A program made the translations under genes and the position numbers. From Pseudoluteimonas sp047602125 (lineage in GTDB: Bacteria > Pseudomonadota > Gammaproteobacteria > Xanthomonadales > Xanthomonadaceae), in the NCBI GenBank assembly GCA_047602125.1, contig JASGIB010000001.1:1488001-1552000 (forward strand): 64,000 nt of DNA. Reading direction: 5' to 3'. A model generated the notes under the pieces. The model was not told where the DNA came from. It did no database searches and worked only from the letters and a program-made list of their open reading frames with translations. Position 1 is the first letter of the stretch. Each line of letters opens with the position of its first letter. This document shows, one piece after another, positions 26,922 to 34,849 of this stretch.

Positions 26922-27695
26922 TCAGTCGCGATGCCGGGTGAAGCGCAGCACCACGCCGCGCGGCGTGTCCTGGCGATGCCAGAGCACCGGCACATCCGCC
27001 GGAGATGGCGGTTCGAACGTGTCGTGTTCGTCGGCCTGCTCTTGCGCGGCGAGTTCTTCCTCGAGTTCCCAGCTGTACTTGCGTCGCGGCAGGACCGGAT
27101 CGCTATGGCGGAACAGGAACGCGGACACGATGCCGGCGATCGCGCCACCGAGGTGCGATTGCCAGGACACGCCGAGCTCGCGCGGCAGGATCGTCAACAG
27201 CATGCCGCCGAAGAACGCGAATGCGAGCATGCCGGTCGCGATCGCGGCGCGGTCGCGGCGCAGCAGGCCGAGGGTAAATAGCAGGAAGCCGAGCCCATGC
27301 ACGATGCCGCTGGCGCCGAGGTGGTGGCTGCCGGGTTCGCCCAGCAGCCAGGCACCGAGGCCGGAGCCGATCCACAGCAGCGGCAGCGAGCGCAGCGTCG
27401 CCTTGGGGTAGGCGATGCCCGCGAGCGAACCCAGCGCCAGCAGCGACAGCGCATTCATCAGCAGGTGCGCGCCGGATCCGTGCAACAGCGGCGCGGCCAG
27501 GATCCCGCGCATCCCCGCGATCGAACCGGGGACCACCGCCCAGGATGCCCAGTCCACGCCCTGCTGCACGGCGTAGCACACGCACAGCAGCAGCACGCCG
27601 GCGAGCGCGGTGTTGAACGCACCCAGCACGCGCCGGCGGTCGGCGCGGCGTTGCGCGGGGGTATCCGGCGGGAGTTCGGCCTGCGGCAGGTGCAT
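26922..27695 (-). CDS. Rhomboid family intramembrane serine protease
   Basis: A 257-residue protein with about six membrane helices. The catalytic serine is S129 in GASGIVHGL and the catalytic histidine H181 in WQSHLGG; both lie inside helices, as in GlpG. The HGSGAHLLMNALSLLALG helix supplies the conserved LxNxxxLxxLG-type motif. A cytoplasmic C-terminal tail (about residues 195-257) has many charged residues and no known domain. The start at 27695 (MHLPQAELPP) is chosen over 27731. The substrate is unknown. Confidence 0.9.
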   Translation of the reverse strand: MHLPQAELPPDTPAQRRADRRRVLGAFNTALAGVLLLCVCYAVQQGVDWASWAVVPGSIAGMRGILAAPLLHGSGAHLLMNALSLLALGSLAGIAYPKATLRSLPLLWIGSGLGAWLLGEPGSHHLGASGIVHGLGFLLFTLGLLRRDRAAIATGMLAFAFFGGMLLTILPRELGVSWQSHLGGAIAGIVSAFLFRHSDPVLPRRKYSWELEEELAAQEQADEHDTFEPPSPADVPVLWHRQDTPRGVVLRFTRHRD

Positions 27696-27741
27696 GGGCC
27701 AATGCGTGTGGGCGGCGCGGGGCGAACGCAAGCGCCGCCAC

Positions 27742-27747
27742 TACAAT
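27742..27747 (+). promoter_or_regulatory. Likely -10 box of a leaderless transcript (rlmI-like)
   Basis: TACAAT matches TATAAT at 5 of 6 positions and ends 6 bases before the ATG at 27754. No Shine-Dalgarno sequence lies between. This is the best of the -10-like hexamers placed at this distance. Confidence 0.5.
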
Positions 27748-27753
27748 GCCGCC

Positions 27754-28938
27754 ATGTCCGAGCCCATTCCCCACGTCCGCCTCAAGAACGCCTGGCATTC
27801 CACCCATCCGTGGATCTTCCAGCGCCTGGTCGAGAAGCCGGCCCAGCGGCCCAAGCCCGGCAGCATCGTCGACGTGAACGGCGTGGACGGCGCGTGGATC
27901 GGCCGCGGCTTCTACAACGGCCATTCGCGCATCGCCCTGCGCATGCTCGAGACCGACCCGAACGTCGCGGTCGACGCGGACTGGTTCGCGGCCAGGATCG
28001 GCGAAGCGGTGCGCCTGCGACGCGACATCCTCAAGCTCGACGACGTCTCCAACGCCTGGCGCGTGTTCCACAGCGAAGGGGACGGCATCAGCGGCCTCGT
28101 GGTCGACCGCTACGACGACCTCATCGTCGTCGAATTTTTCAGCGCCGGCGCATGGCGCCATCGCGAATGGATCTTCAACGCGCTGCGCGGACTGTTCCCG
28201 GGTTGCCGCTTCCACAGCTTCGCCGACGAACACGTGCAGAAGCAGGAATCGTTCGACTACAAGGACACGCTTGGCACGCAGCCGGCGATCGTCACCGAGC
28301 ACGGCATCCGCTTCCGCGCCGATCCCGCCGGCGCGCACAAGACCGGCTTCTTCGCCGACCAGCGCGAAAACCGCGAATGGCTGTCGCGGCTGTGCGCGGG
28401 CCGGCGCGTGCTCGACCTGTGCTGCAACACCGGCGGCTTCGCGGTGTACGCGGCGGCGCGCGGCGCGAGCGAAGTGGTCGGCATCGACATCGATGCGGCG
28501 GTGATCGACATCGCGAAGGAGAACGTGCACCTCAACAACGCGTTGATCGGGAACAGGAAGCCGCGGTTCGTGCAGGCCGACATCTTCCCGTGGCTGCGCG
28601 ACGCCGCGACCAACGGCGAGCGCTTCGACGTGGTGATCCTCGACCCGGCGAAGATGACCCGCGACCGCGAGCAGGTCATCAACGCGCTGAAGAAATACCT
28701 CGACATGAACAAGCTCGCGCTGGGCGTGGTCAAGCCGGGCGGGCTGTTCGCGACCTTCAGCTGCACCGGGCTGGTGAGCGAGGAACAGTTCCTCGACATG
28801 CTGCGCCGCGCCGCGTTCTATGCCGGGCGCACCGTGCAGGTACTCAAGGTCGCCGGCGCCGGGCCCGACCATCCGTTCCTGGCGCAGGTGCCCGAATCGC
28901 GCTACCTCAAGGCGGTGTTCTGCCGGGTCGTCGACTGA
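27754..28938 (+). CDS. RlmI-like class I SAM-dependent rRNA methyltransferase
   Basis: A 394-residue protein related to RlmI, which methylates C1962 of 23S rRNA. An N-terminal PUA domain (about residues 1-80: HPWIFQRLVEK..GSIVDVNG) is followed by a central EEHIP-like domain and a Rossmann methyltransferase domain. Motifs are KTGFFADQRENREWL, VLDLCCNTGGFAVYAA (SAM binding), VVILDPAKM and the FSCTGLVS segment holding a catalytic cysteine. Length matches RlmI (396). It is divergent from the rhomboid gene by 58 bases. Confidence 0.88.
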   Translation: MSEPIPHVRLKNAWHSTHPWIFQRLVEKPAQRPKPGSIVDVNGVDGAWIGRGFYNGHSRIALRMLETDPNVAVDADWFAARIGEAVRLRRDILKLDDVSNAWRVFHSEGDGISGLVVDRYDDLIVVEFFSAGAWRHREWIFNALRGLFPGCRFHSFADEHVQKQESFDYKDTLGTQPAIVTEHGIRFRADPAGAHKTGFFADQRENREWLSRLCAGRRVLDLCCNTGGFAVYAAARGASEVVGIDIDAAVIDIAKENVHLNNALIGNRKPRFVQADIFPWLRDAATNGERFDVVILDPAKMTRDREQVINALKKYLDMNKLALGVVKPGGLFATFSCTGLVSEEQFLDMLRRAAFYAGRTVQVLKVAGAGPDHPFLAQVPESRYLKAVFCRVVD

Positions 28939-28940
28939 GT

Positions 28941-28952
28941 CGGTTTAAACCG
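28941..28952. other. Perfect 12-base palindrome before the DUF5694 gene
   Basis: CGGTTTAAACCG is a perfect 12-base palindrome placed 2 bases after the upstream stop and about 55 bases before the DUF5694 start. It could be an operator or part of a small hairpin. There is no T tract. Confidence 0.35.
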
Positions 28953-29005
28953 GACGCCCAGGGCACGCATCCATCCACCGGATGTCCATTGGAACCGGGA
29001 TCGGG

Positions 29006-30070
29006 ATGAACAAGAGAATCGCGGCATTCGCGTTGTGCCTGTCGTTGCCTTTCGCCGCCTTCGCGCAGGAGCGGGTCGACCTGTCGACGCTGGACGCGGC
29101 GATGCCCGGTCCGCGCACGCAGGTGCTGGTGCTGGGTTCGGTGCACCTCTCGCAGGGCGGGCCGAAGACGTTTGATCCCGCCGCGCTGGAGCCGGTGCTG
29201 CAACGCCTGGCCGCGTACAGGCCGGACATCGTCACCATCGAGGCGCTGTCGGGCGAAACCTGCGAGGTGATGCGCCATCGCGTCGCCTACAAGGCGGCGA
29301 TCGAGGATTACTGCCCCGATGTCGCGCCGGCGCAGGCCGCGCTCGGCATCGACACCTGGGCCGCGCTCGACCAGGCCGACGCCACGCTCAAGGCCTGGCC
29401 CGCGCAACCAAGCGCGGCGCAACGGCGCCACCTCGCCGCGCTGTTCCTCGCCGTGGGCGATCCGTCCTCGGCGATGGTGCAGTGGTGGCAGTTGCCGGAG
29501 GCAGAACGCCATGCCGGCGACGGCCTCGACGACGCGTTGGCGCAGGGGTTGCGCAAGCGCGAATCCTCGCGCAACGAGAACGTGCAGATCGCGGCGAAGC
29601 TCGCGGCCCGCCTCGGCCTGCAGCGCGTGTTCCCGGTCGACGACCACACCGGCGACAACCTCGACATCGACGACGAAGCGGCGTTCGAACAGGCGATCAC
29701 GCAGGCGTGGAAGGGCGCCAGCCCCGAGGCACTGCATTCGCGCGAACGGGTGGACGCCCTGCACGACGCCGGCGACATGCTCGCGACCTATCGCGCGGTC
29801 AATTCGCCGGAGGTGCTGCGCCTCGCCATCGCCAGCGATTTCGGCGCGGCGCTGGCCGAGCCTTCGCCATCGCACTACGGCCGGCAATACGTCGGCGGTT
29901 GGGAAACCCGCAACCTGCGCATGGCCGCGAACGTGCACGCCACTTTCCGCGAACGCCCCGGCGCGCGCGTACTGTCGGTGGTCGGTTCCTCGCACAAGCC
30001 CTGGTTCGACAGCCTTCTCGGGCAGATGCAGGGCGTGGATATCGTCGACGCGGAACAGGTGTTGAAGTGA
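29006..30070 (+). CDS. DUF5694 domain protein, secreted
   Basis: A 354-residue protein with a signal peptide (MNKRIAAFALCLSLPFAAFAQ). The mature part starts with a strand typical of this family, VLVLGSVHLSQ, resembling TraB/PrgY-like proteins, and keeps the internal CEVMRHRVAYK region. The family has no established activity. The start at 29006 gives a proper signal peptide and has GGGATCGGG before it. It is convergent with the ICMT-like gene, with stops 7 bases apart. Confidence 0.72.
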   Translation: MNKRIAAFALCLSLPFAAFAQERVDLSTLDAAMPGPRTQVLVLGSVHLSQGGPKTFDPAALEPVLQRLAAYRPDIVTIEALSGETCEVMRHRVAYKAAIEDYCPDVAPAQAALGIDTWAALDQADATLKAWPAQPSAAQRRHLAALFLAVGDPSSAMVQWWQLPEAERHAGDGLDDALAQGLRKRESSRNENVQIAAKLAARLGLQRVFPVDDHTGDNLDIDDEAAFEQAITQAWKGASPEALHSRERVDALHDAGDMLATYRAVNSPEVLRLAIASDFGAALAEPSPSHYGRQYVGGWETRNLRMAANVHATFRERPGARVLSVVGSSHKPWFDSLLGQMQGVDIVDAEQVLK

Positions 30071-30077
30071 GCGTGGC

Positions 30078-30665
30078 TCAGGCCGACAGGCGCAGCAGCG
30101 GGAACAACGGATACGTGCGCTTGCGGTAGTCGAGGTACGACTGGCCGAATTCCCGCGTCATCAGCTTCTCTTCCAGCAGGTATTTGCGCCAGAACGACAC
30201 CACGACGATCGCGACCGCGATCACGCCGCGCCAGTCGCCGACCATCACCGCATTGCCGGCGAACAGCAGGATCAGCCCGGTGTAGATCGGGTGGCGCAGC
30301 AGCGCGTACGGCCCGCGTTCGACCAGCTCGTGGCCCTGCTTGATCTGCACCTGCGCGCTCCAGTTCGCGCCGAGAATGGCGCGCGACCAGATCGCCAGCG
30401 CCGCGCCGGCGACGCACAGCGCGAGGCCGATGGAATACACCAGCGTGGTGTGCGGCACGAATTGTTCGCGCAGCCAGGAGTGGCCGAACCATTCGCCCGG
30501 GCCGAGCAGCAGCACTGCGATGATCAGCGGCAGCCAGTGCACGAAGAAGCGCTTGGCCAGCGATTCCGCGTGTTTCGGTGCCTTGACCTTGCGCGCGGAC
30601 CAGATCCAGTAGGCGATGACGACGAACCAGCAGGCGCGCAGCGAATGTTCGAAGAAAGGAGGCAT
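30078..30665 (-). CDS. Isoprenylcysteine carboxyl methyltransferase-like membrane protein
   Basis: A 195-residue membrane protein with about five helices. The motif ELVERGPYALLRHPIYTGLIL and the C-terminal EEKLMTREFGQSYLDYRKRTYP match the PEMT/ICMT fold (PF04191/PF06966 type). In bacteria these proteins probably methylate lipids or other small hydrophobic molecules using SAM; the substrate here is unknown. Start at 30665 (MPPFFEHSLRACW). The repeat at 30694-30764 lies just upstream. Confidence 0.82.
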   Translation of the reverse strand: MPPFFEHSLRACWFVVIAYWIWSARKVKAPKHAESLAKRFFVHWLPLIIAVLLLGPGEWFGHSWLREQFVPHTTLVYSIGLALCVAGAALAIWSRAILGANWSAQVQIKQGHELVERGPYALLRHPIYTGLILLFAGNAVMVGDWRGVIAVAIVVVSFWRKYLLEEKLMTREFGQSYLDYRKRTYPLFPLLRLSA

Positions 30666-30693
30666 GGTCGGCAGAGACTGGATGGTGTGCGAA

Positions 30694-30764
30694 TCGTAGG
30701 CTGGGATGGAACGAAGTGGAATCCCGGCGTCGCGCCATGCTGGGTTTATCAACCCAGCCTACGA
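30694..30764. repeat. Dispersed palindromic repeat (element A)
   Basis: The 12-base ends TCGTAGGCTGGG and CCCAGCCTACGA are exact inverted repeats. Inside the right half, CTGGGTT-TATC-AACCCAG forms its own hairpin, and GGGAT/ATCCC pair in the left half. This looks like a REP/BIME-type element common in proteobacterial intergenic DNA. A mosaic relative lies at 31198-31315. Confidence 0.75.
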
Positions 30765-30770
30765 GTTCTT

Positions 30771-31181
30771 TCAGCGCAGTTCCTTGCGCACGACCAGTTT
30801 CAGGCCGGACCACACCGCGTCCACGGCGCAAACCTTGACGTCGACGAAGCCAAGCGGCAACGCGACTTCGCGGATGGTGCCCTCGACGATGTCGGTGGCG
30901 ACCTTCGAGGCTTTCTTCGGCCACGACACCCACACCATCGCGTCCGGGCGCAGCGTGCGGCGCAGTTTCGGCAGCCAGGTTTCGAGTTCACTGCGACTTG
31001 TCGCGAACAGATGCACGAGGTCGGTGTGCTTGTCCGGCTTCGCCTGCATGGCGAGGTCGAGTCCGGTGGCGCCGACCAATCCGACGTAATCGTCGCAAGC
31101 GATGGCGCAAACGTGGCTGCCGGGCGCGAGCCCGAGTTTCTTCGGTAGCGGGGTTCCGGAGTAGCCGGCGGAGGCGGTCAT
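30771..31181 (-). CDS. DUF3052 family protein
   Basis: A 136-residue cytoplasmic protein. It starts MTASAGYSGTPLPKKLGLAPGS, the hallmark of DUF3052, and continues with ELETWLPKLRRTLRPDAMVWVSWPKKASK. The fold is thought to be a small Rossmann-like domain; no activity is known. It is bracketed by two related palindromic repeats (30694-30764 and 31198-31315), leaving little room for other control elements. Confidence 0.82.
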   Translation of the reverse strand: MTASAGYSGTPLPKKLGLAPGSHVCAIACDDYVGLVGATGLDLAMQAKPDKHTDLVHLFATSRSELETWLPKLRRTLRPDAMVWVSWPKKASKVATDIVEGTIREVALPLGFVDVKVCAVDAVWSGLKLVVRKELR

Positions 31182-31197
31182 TTTGTCGTGCCGATTT

Positions 31198-31315
31198 GTA
31201 GCCCGAGTAAGGCCGAAGGCCGCGCCCGGGAGGACGAATGGTTATCAGAAGATTGTCCCGGGTGCGCTGCGCTTACCCGGGCTACGCTCGCTGGGTTTAT
31301 CAGCCTAGCCTACAA
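31198..31315. repeat. Dispersed palindromic repeat (element B, mosaic)
   Basis: GTAGCCCG (31199-31206) and CGGGCTAC (31278-31285) are inverted ends of one palindrome with inner CGCCCGGG / CCCGGGTGCG arms. The tail reads GCTGGGTTTATCAGCCTAGC and is a partial copy of the right half of element A. Element B is therefore a composite of two repeat types. The region 31182-31318 holds nothing else. Confidence 0.72.
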
Positions 31316-31318
31316 GGC

Positions 31319-32011
31319 CTATAGCTTTAGCCGGCTGAAACCCTTGGTGATATCAAAATAGAAAGAAGATTTCTCTTCATCCCAATCCTCTGAGCCTTCA
31401 GGCTTGGTGTAGTACGTCAGCACGTCAATTTTGCGTTTGCCACGACCAATTAACCCTTGCGAAGCAAGTTTGAATTCCAATTCATCGCTTCGAAGCAGGG
31501 CTTCAGCTATCGCGTATTCCATTTTTACATAATCTTTTGTGGCAGTAATGATCAAAGGATCATCTTCAGTACAGTTGCCAGAAGACACCTGGATTTTTGG
31601 AAAGCGAGTTTTCAATTGATTTGCAAGGGAGTTGGATGCGGGGCGCTTAGTTTCTGAATAGCCGTCAATTTCGAAGTCATCAGTTTCTGAGCTTTTGTTC
31701 TTAACCAAGCCTAGCAACAAAGCTAAGGCGATCGTAGAAACAGTGATCGCCCCTGCAGTCATCGTGACGCGAGCGATTTGTACATTTACAGAACAAGCAA
31801 CAGAAAGGGTTTTAGGCGTCGCGCGATCCCCAAAGGCAGAAGTGCATCCGGTCTCTTGCGGCGGGTCAAAGACCAATGCGTATCCGATGTCTCGAGTGTA
31901 ATTGTCACCAGAACGCGCCCATTTGGCTGTGTACGGAACCCAAATAAGCGAAAAGGCCAATAGGAGAAAACCGAAACTTAGAATCAATTTCTGTTGCCAA
32001 CTAAGAGACAT
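31319..32011 (-). CDS. Orphan membrane protein with AT-rich composition
   Basis: A 230-residue protein of unknown function. Two hydrophobic segments are visible: about residues 8-26 (KLILSFGFLLLAFSLIWVP) and 82-103 (VTMTAGAITVSTIALALLLGLV). The segment between holds two cysteines and probably faces the periplasm. The C-terminal 125 residues are soluble and charged. Its codon use is clearly less GC-biased than that of all neighbours, with many A/T-ending codons, suggesting transfer from another source. A strong GGAGGAG ribosome site precedes the ATG. It lies next to the composite repeat at 31198-31315. Confidence 0.75.
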   Translation of the reverse strand: MSLSWQQKLILSFGFLLLAFSLIWVPYTAKWARSGDNYTRDIGYALVFDPPQETGCTSAFGDRATPKTLSVACSVNVQIARVTMTAGAITVSTIALALLLGLVKNKSSETDDFEIDGYSETKRPASNSLANQLKTRFPKIQVSSGNCTEDDPLIITATKDYVKMEYAIAEALLRSDELEFKLASQGLIGRGKRKIDVLTYYTKPEGSEDWDEEKSSFYFDITKGFSRLKL

Positions 32012-32104
32012 GATCTCCTCCGGTTAATTCGATTCGTGAGTTTGAGGTGCTCTCATGAGTGGGCGCATTAATATCCCTGTCTCACCCCGCGCGACCCGTC
32101 CCGC

Positions 32105-32110
32105 TAGACT
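32105..32110 (+). promoter_or_regulatory. Likely -10 box of a leaderless transcript (rmuC)
   Basis: TAGACT ends 6 bases before the ATG at 32117, the same spacing as for 27742-27747 and 25821-25826. There is no Shine-Dalgarno sequence before this ATG. Confidence 0.4.
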
Positions 32111-32116
32111 GTCCGC

Positions 32117-33409
32117 ATGGACACCCAGACCCTGCTGCTGATCGGAACCCTGCTGGCGGCGCTGGCCGTGGTGCTGTTGATCGTACTCCTGCTGCGCCGG
32201 CCGGAACGCGCGCTCGAAAGCGCGCTGCGCGAGGAGCAGCGGGAAGGGCGGGGCGAATTGCGCGGGCAGCTGGCCGATTCCATCCAGCGTACCGACGCGC
32301 GGCTGGACGAACTGCGCATCGCGCTGACCGACGACGCGCACAAGTCGCGTGGCGACCTGGCCCTGCGCCAGCAGCAGTTCGAGGAAAACCTGTCGACGCG
32401 GCTGCGCGACCTCGGTGATCGCAACACGCAGACGCTGGGCGAACTGCGCGCCACGCTGGAATCGCAACTGAAGTCGCTGCAGGCCGGCAACGAACAGAAG
32501 CTGGAACAAATGCGCGCGACCGTGGACGAGAAACTGCAGGCCACGCTGGAAACGCGCCTGGGCGAAAGCTTCCGGTTGGTCTCGGAACGATTGGAAGCGG
32601 TGCAGCGCGGTCTCGGCGAAATGCAGTCGCTGGCCAGCGGCGTCGGCGATTTGAAGCGCGTGCTGACCAACGTCAAGGATCGCGGCACCTTTGGCGAAAC
32701 CCAGCTCGGCGCGCTGCTGGAACAGATCCTCACCCGCGAGCAGTACGCCGCGAACGTGGCGACGCTGCCGGGTTCGAACGAGCGCGTGGAATTCGCGCTG
32801 AAACTGCCCGGAAGCGCGGACGGCACGGTGTGGTTGCCGGTGGACGCGAAGTTCCCGCGCGAGGATTACGAACGCCTGCTCGATGCGCACGAACGCGCCG
32901 ACGCGGCGCTGGCGCAACAGGCCGGCGTCGCGCTGGAACGGCGCCTGCGTGACGAGGCGAAGAAGATCCGCGAGAAATACGTCGCGCCGCCGCACACCAC
33001 CGATTTCGCGTTGCTGTTCCTGCCCACCGAAGGCCTGTACGCCGAGGCGATCCGCCGGCCCGGGCTGTTCGATGCCTTGCAGCGCGAACACCGCATCACC
33101 CTGGTCGGGCCGACCACGCTGCTCGCGGTGTTGAACGCCTTGCAGATGGGCTTCCGCACGCTGGCCATCGAAAAGCGTTCCAGCGAAGTCTGGCAACTGC
33201 TCGGTACGGTCAAGACCGAGTTCGGCAAGTTCGCCGGGGTGCTGGAAAGCGCGGACAAGCAGCTGAACACCGTGCAGAACAGCCTCAAGCAGGCCGGCGT
33301 GCGCACCCGCGCGATCGAGCGGCAATTGCGCGGGGTGGAGGCGTTGCCCGGCAGCGAAGCGCAGGGCGCGCTCGGCCTCGACGAAGACGCGGACGCGCCG
33401 CGCGATTGA
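32117..33409 (+). CDS. rmuC: DNA recombination protein RmuC
   Basis: RmuC limits inversions at short inverted repeats and has a nuclease-like fold. The 430-residue protein has one N-terminal membrane helix (TLLLIGTLLAALAVVLLIVLLLRR, residues 4-27), a long coiled-coil region (about residues 35-185), then the conserved RmuC core: NVKDRGTFGETQLGALLEQIL, LPVDAKFPREDYERL, DFALLFLPTEGLYAEA and GPTTLLAVLNALQMGFRTL. Length is near the family norm. It is convergent with the mla operon, with stops 3 bases apart. Confidence 0.94.
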   Translation: MDTQTLLLIGTLLAALAVVLLIVLLLRRPERALESALREEQREGRGELRGQLADSIQRTDARLDELRIALTDDAHKSRGDLALRQQQFEENLSTRLRDLGDRNTQTLGELRATLESQLKSLQAGNEQKLEQMRATVDEKLQATLETRLGESFRLVSERLEAVQRGLGEMQSLASGVGDLKRVLTNVKDRGTFGETQLGALLEQILTREQYAANVATLPGSNERVEFALKLPGSADGTVWLPVDAKFPREDYERLLDAHERADAALAQQAGVALERRLRDEAKKIREKYVAPPHTTDFALLFLPTEGLYAEAIRRPGLFDALQREHRITLVGPTTLLAVLNALQMGFRTLAIEKRSSEVWQLLGTVKTEFGKFAGVLESADKQLNTVQNSLKQAGVRTRAIERQLRGVEALPGSEAQGALGLDEDADAPRD

Positions 33410-33412
33410 AAC

Positions 33413-34522
33413 TCAGTGCGCCGGTTGCGGCGCGGGCGTTTCGGCAGGCGGAGTCGTGGTCGACGGATCCGGCGCGGCGTCGTCCTGCAGATACGAAGGC
33501 AGCGTCGCGTCGGCGTCCGGATCGTTGGTGTCGATCTGGTAGTTGCGGCGCTGCAGCCATGCGTCGCGGGTCAGCGCGTAATCGTCGTAGGCGCCTTCGC
33601 GGAAACTGTCGGCGGCAAGCAGGTTGGTGCGCAGGTCGACCAGCTGCAGGCCCTGCAGGAACACGCGCACGCGGTCTTCCTCTATCTGCGCCAGCGGCGA
33701 CAGCGGCGTCTCGACCGCGCCGCCGAACGCGTCGCGCAAGGTGCGCGGGCCGAGGAAGGGCAATTCGAGGTAGCGCGAACGCTTCCAGCCCCAGCGCGCC
33801 AGCGTCTGCCCGAAATCCTCGCTGCGGTTGGGAATGTGCATGCGCGTGGCCGGGTCGAAGAAACCGAGCACGCCGACGGTGAAGTTCACCGCGAAACGGC
33901 CCAGCGATTGCCCGGCCTGCCTGGGCCGGCCCTGCAGCAACGCGTTGATGGCGCTGACCGGCTGGCCGAGGTTGCTGAAGAAGTTGCCGATGCCCAGCCG
34001 CACCGGCGGCGGCGTGATGGCCATGTAACCGCGTGCCAGCGGCTTGGCGATGTAGCGATCCACGCCGTTGTTGAAATGGTGCACGCGGCGGTTGAAGGGT
34101 TCCCACGGATCGGCCGGGTTGCGTCCGTTCGCCGTGGTCGTGTCGGTGTCGCTGCCGTAGATCGCGGCGTAGTCGTCTTCGGCCTGCGTGCTCGCGGCTT
34201 GCGATGTCGCGCCTGCATCTGTCGCGCCTGCATCGGCATTCGGCGCATCGGCGGGATGGGTGGAAGTCGCGTCGCTGGCGGTTGCCGCGGGAGCGACGGC
34301 CCGCGCTCTGGAGACGCCGAAGATGAGCGGATTGCCCATGGCGTCCATCGGAGCGGTGTTCGCAGACGCGGATGCGGTTGCTGTCGAAGGCGCGGCGGAC
34401 ATCGGCACCGATGCGTGGTCGTCGGCATTCGCACGCGTGCCGCCCGCGCTGCTGCAGGCGCCGAGCATGGCGGCGAGCAACCACGCCGAGGCGATGCGGG
34501 CGTAGGGGATGCGTGGGGGCAT
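33413..34522 (-). CDS. mlaA: Outer-membrane lipoprotein MlaA (VacJ)
   Basis: MlaA removes mislocalised phospholipids from the outer leaflet of the outer membrane and passes them to MlaC. The lipobox LGAC holds Cys23. The conserved MlaA core begins near DPWEPFNRRVHHFNN and includes GNFFSNLGQPVSAINALLQG and FNFTVGVLGFFDPA-like AVNFTVGVLGFFDPA. At 369 residues it is longer than E. coli MlaA (251): a low-complexity Ala/Thr/Asp linker of about 115 residues separates the lipid anchor from the core, and a Pro/Asp-rich tail ends the protein. It is the last gene of the mla operon. Confidence 0.93.
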   Translation of the reverse strand: MPPRIPYARIASAWLLAAMLGACSSAGGTRANADDHASVPMSAAPSTATASASANTAPMDAMGNPLIFGVSRARAVAPAATASDATSTHPADAPNADAGATDAGATSQAASTQAEDDYAAIYGSDTDTTTANGRNPADPWEPFNRRVHHFNNGVDRYIAKPLARGYMAITPPPVRLGIGNFFSNLGQPVSAINALLQGRPRQAGQSLGRFAVNFTVGVLGFFDPATRMHIPNRSEDFGQTLARWGWKRSRYLELPFLGPRTLRDAFGGAVETPLSPLAQIEEDRVRVFLQGLQLVDLRTNLLAADSFREGAYDDYALTRDAWLQRRNYQIDTNDPDADATLPSYLQDDAAPDPSTTTPPAETPAPQPAH

Positions 34523-34555
34523 GGCGCCAGTTTAACCGCTGGCGCGCGGTCGCCG

Positions 34556-34849
34556 TCAGGCCCGGGGTTGCAGGCGCGCGTCCAGCCGGTAGGCCTGGCG
34601 CAGGGCGTCGAAATCGCCCGGCACCGCGGCCAGTTGCAGCCCGGGATTGCGCTGCATCAGCTCGCCGAACAGGGCCAGTCCTGCGCTGTCGAGTTCGGTC
34701 ACGCCGCCGAGGTCGAGCGTGGCCGCGCCGGCGAGCAACGGGATCGCCGCCAGCCACAGCGTGGCGACGCGGTCGCGCAGCACCGGCCCGTGGAAGCGCA
34801 GCGCGTCGCCTTCGCGGTCGACGCGCGCGGCGTCAGTGGCCGCTCGCAT
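34556..34849 (-). CDS. mlaB: STAS-domain protein MlaB
   Basis: A small STAS-domain protein (97 residues from the ATG at 34849, MRAATDAARVD) that binds and stabilises the MlaF ATPase in the inner-membrane MlaFEDB complex. The strand-helix core TLDLGGVTELDSAGLALFGEL carries the typical LDSAGLAL motif. It overlaps the end of mlaC by 17 bases. The order mlaC-mlaB-mlaA is the usual continuation of mlaFED. Confidence 0.88.
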   Translation of the reverse strand: MRAATDAARVDREGDALRFHGPVLRDRVATLWLAAIPLLAGAATLDLGGVTELDSAGLALFGELMQRNPGLQLAAVPGDFDALRQAYRLDARLQPRA

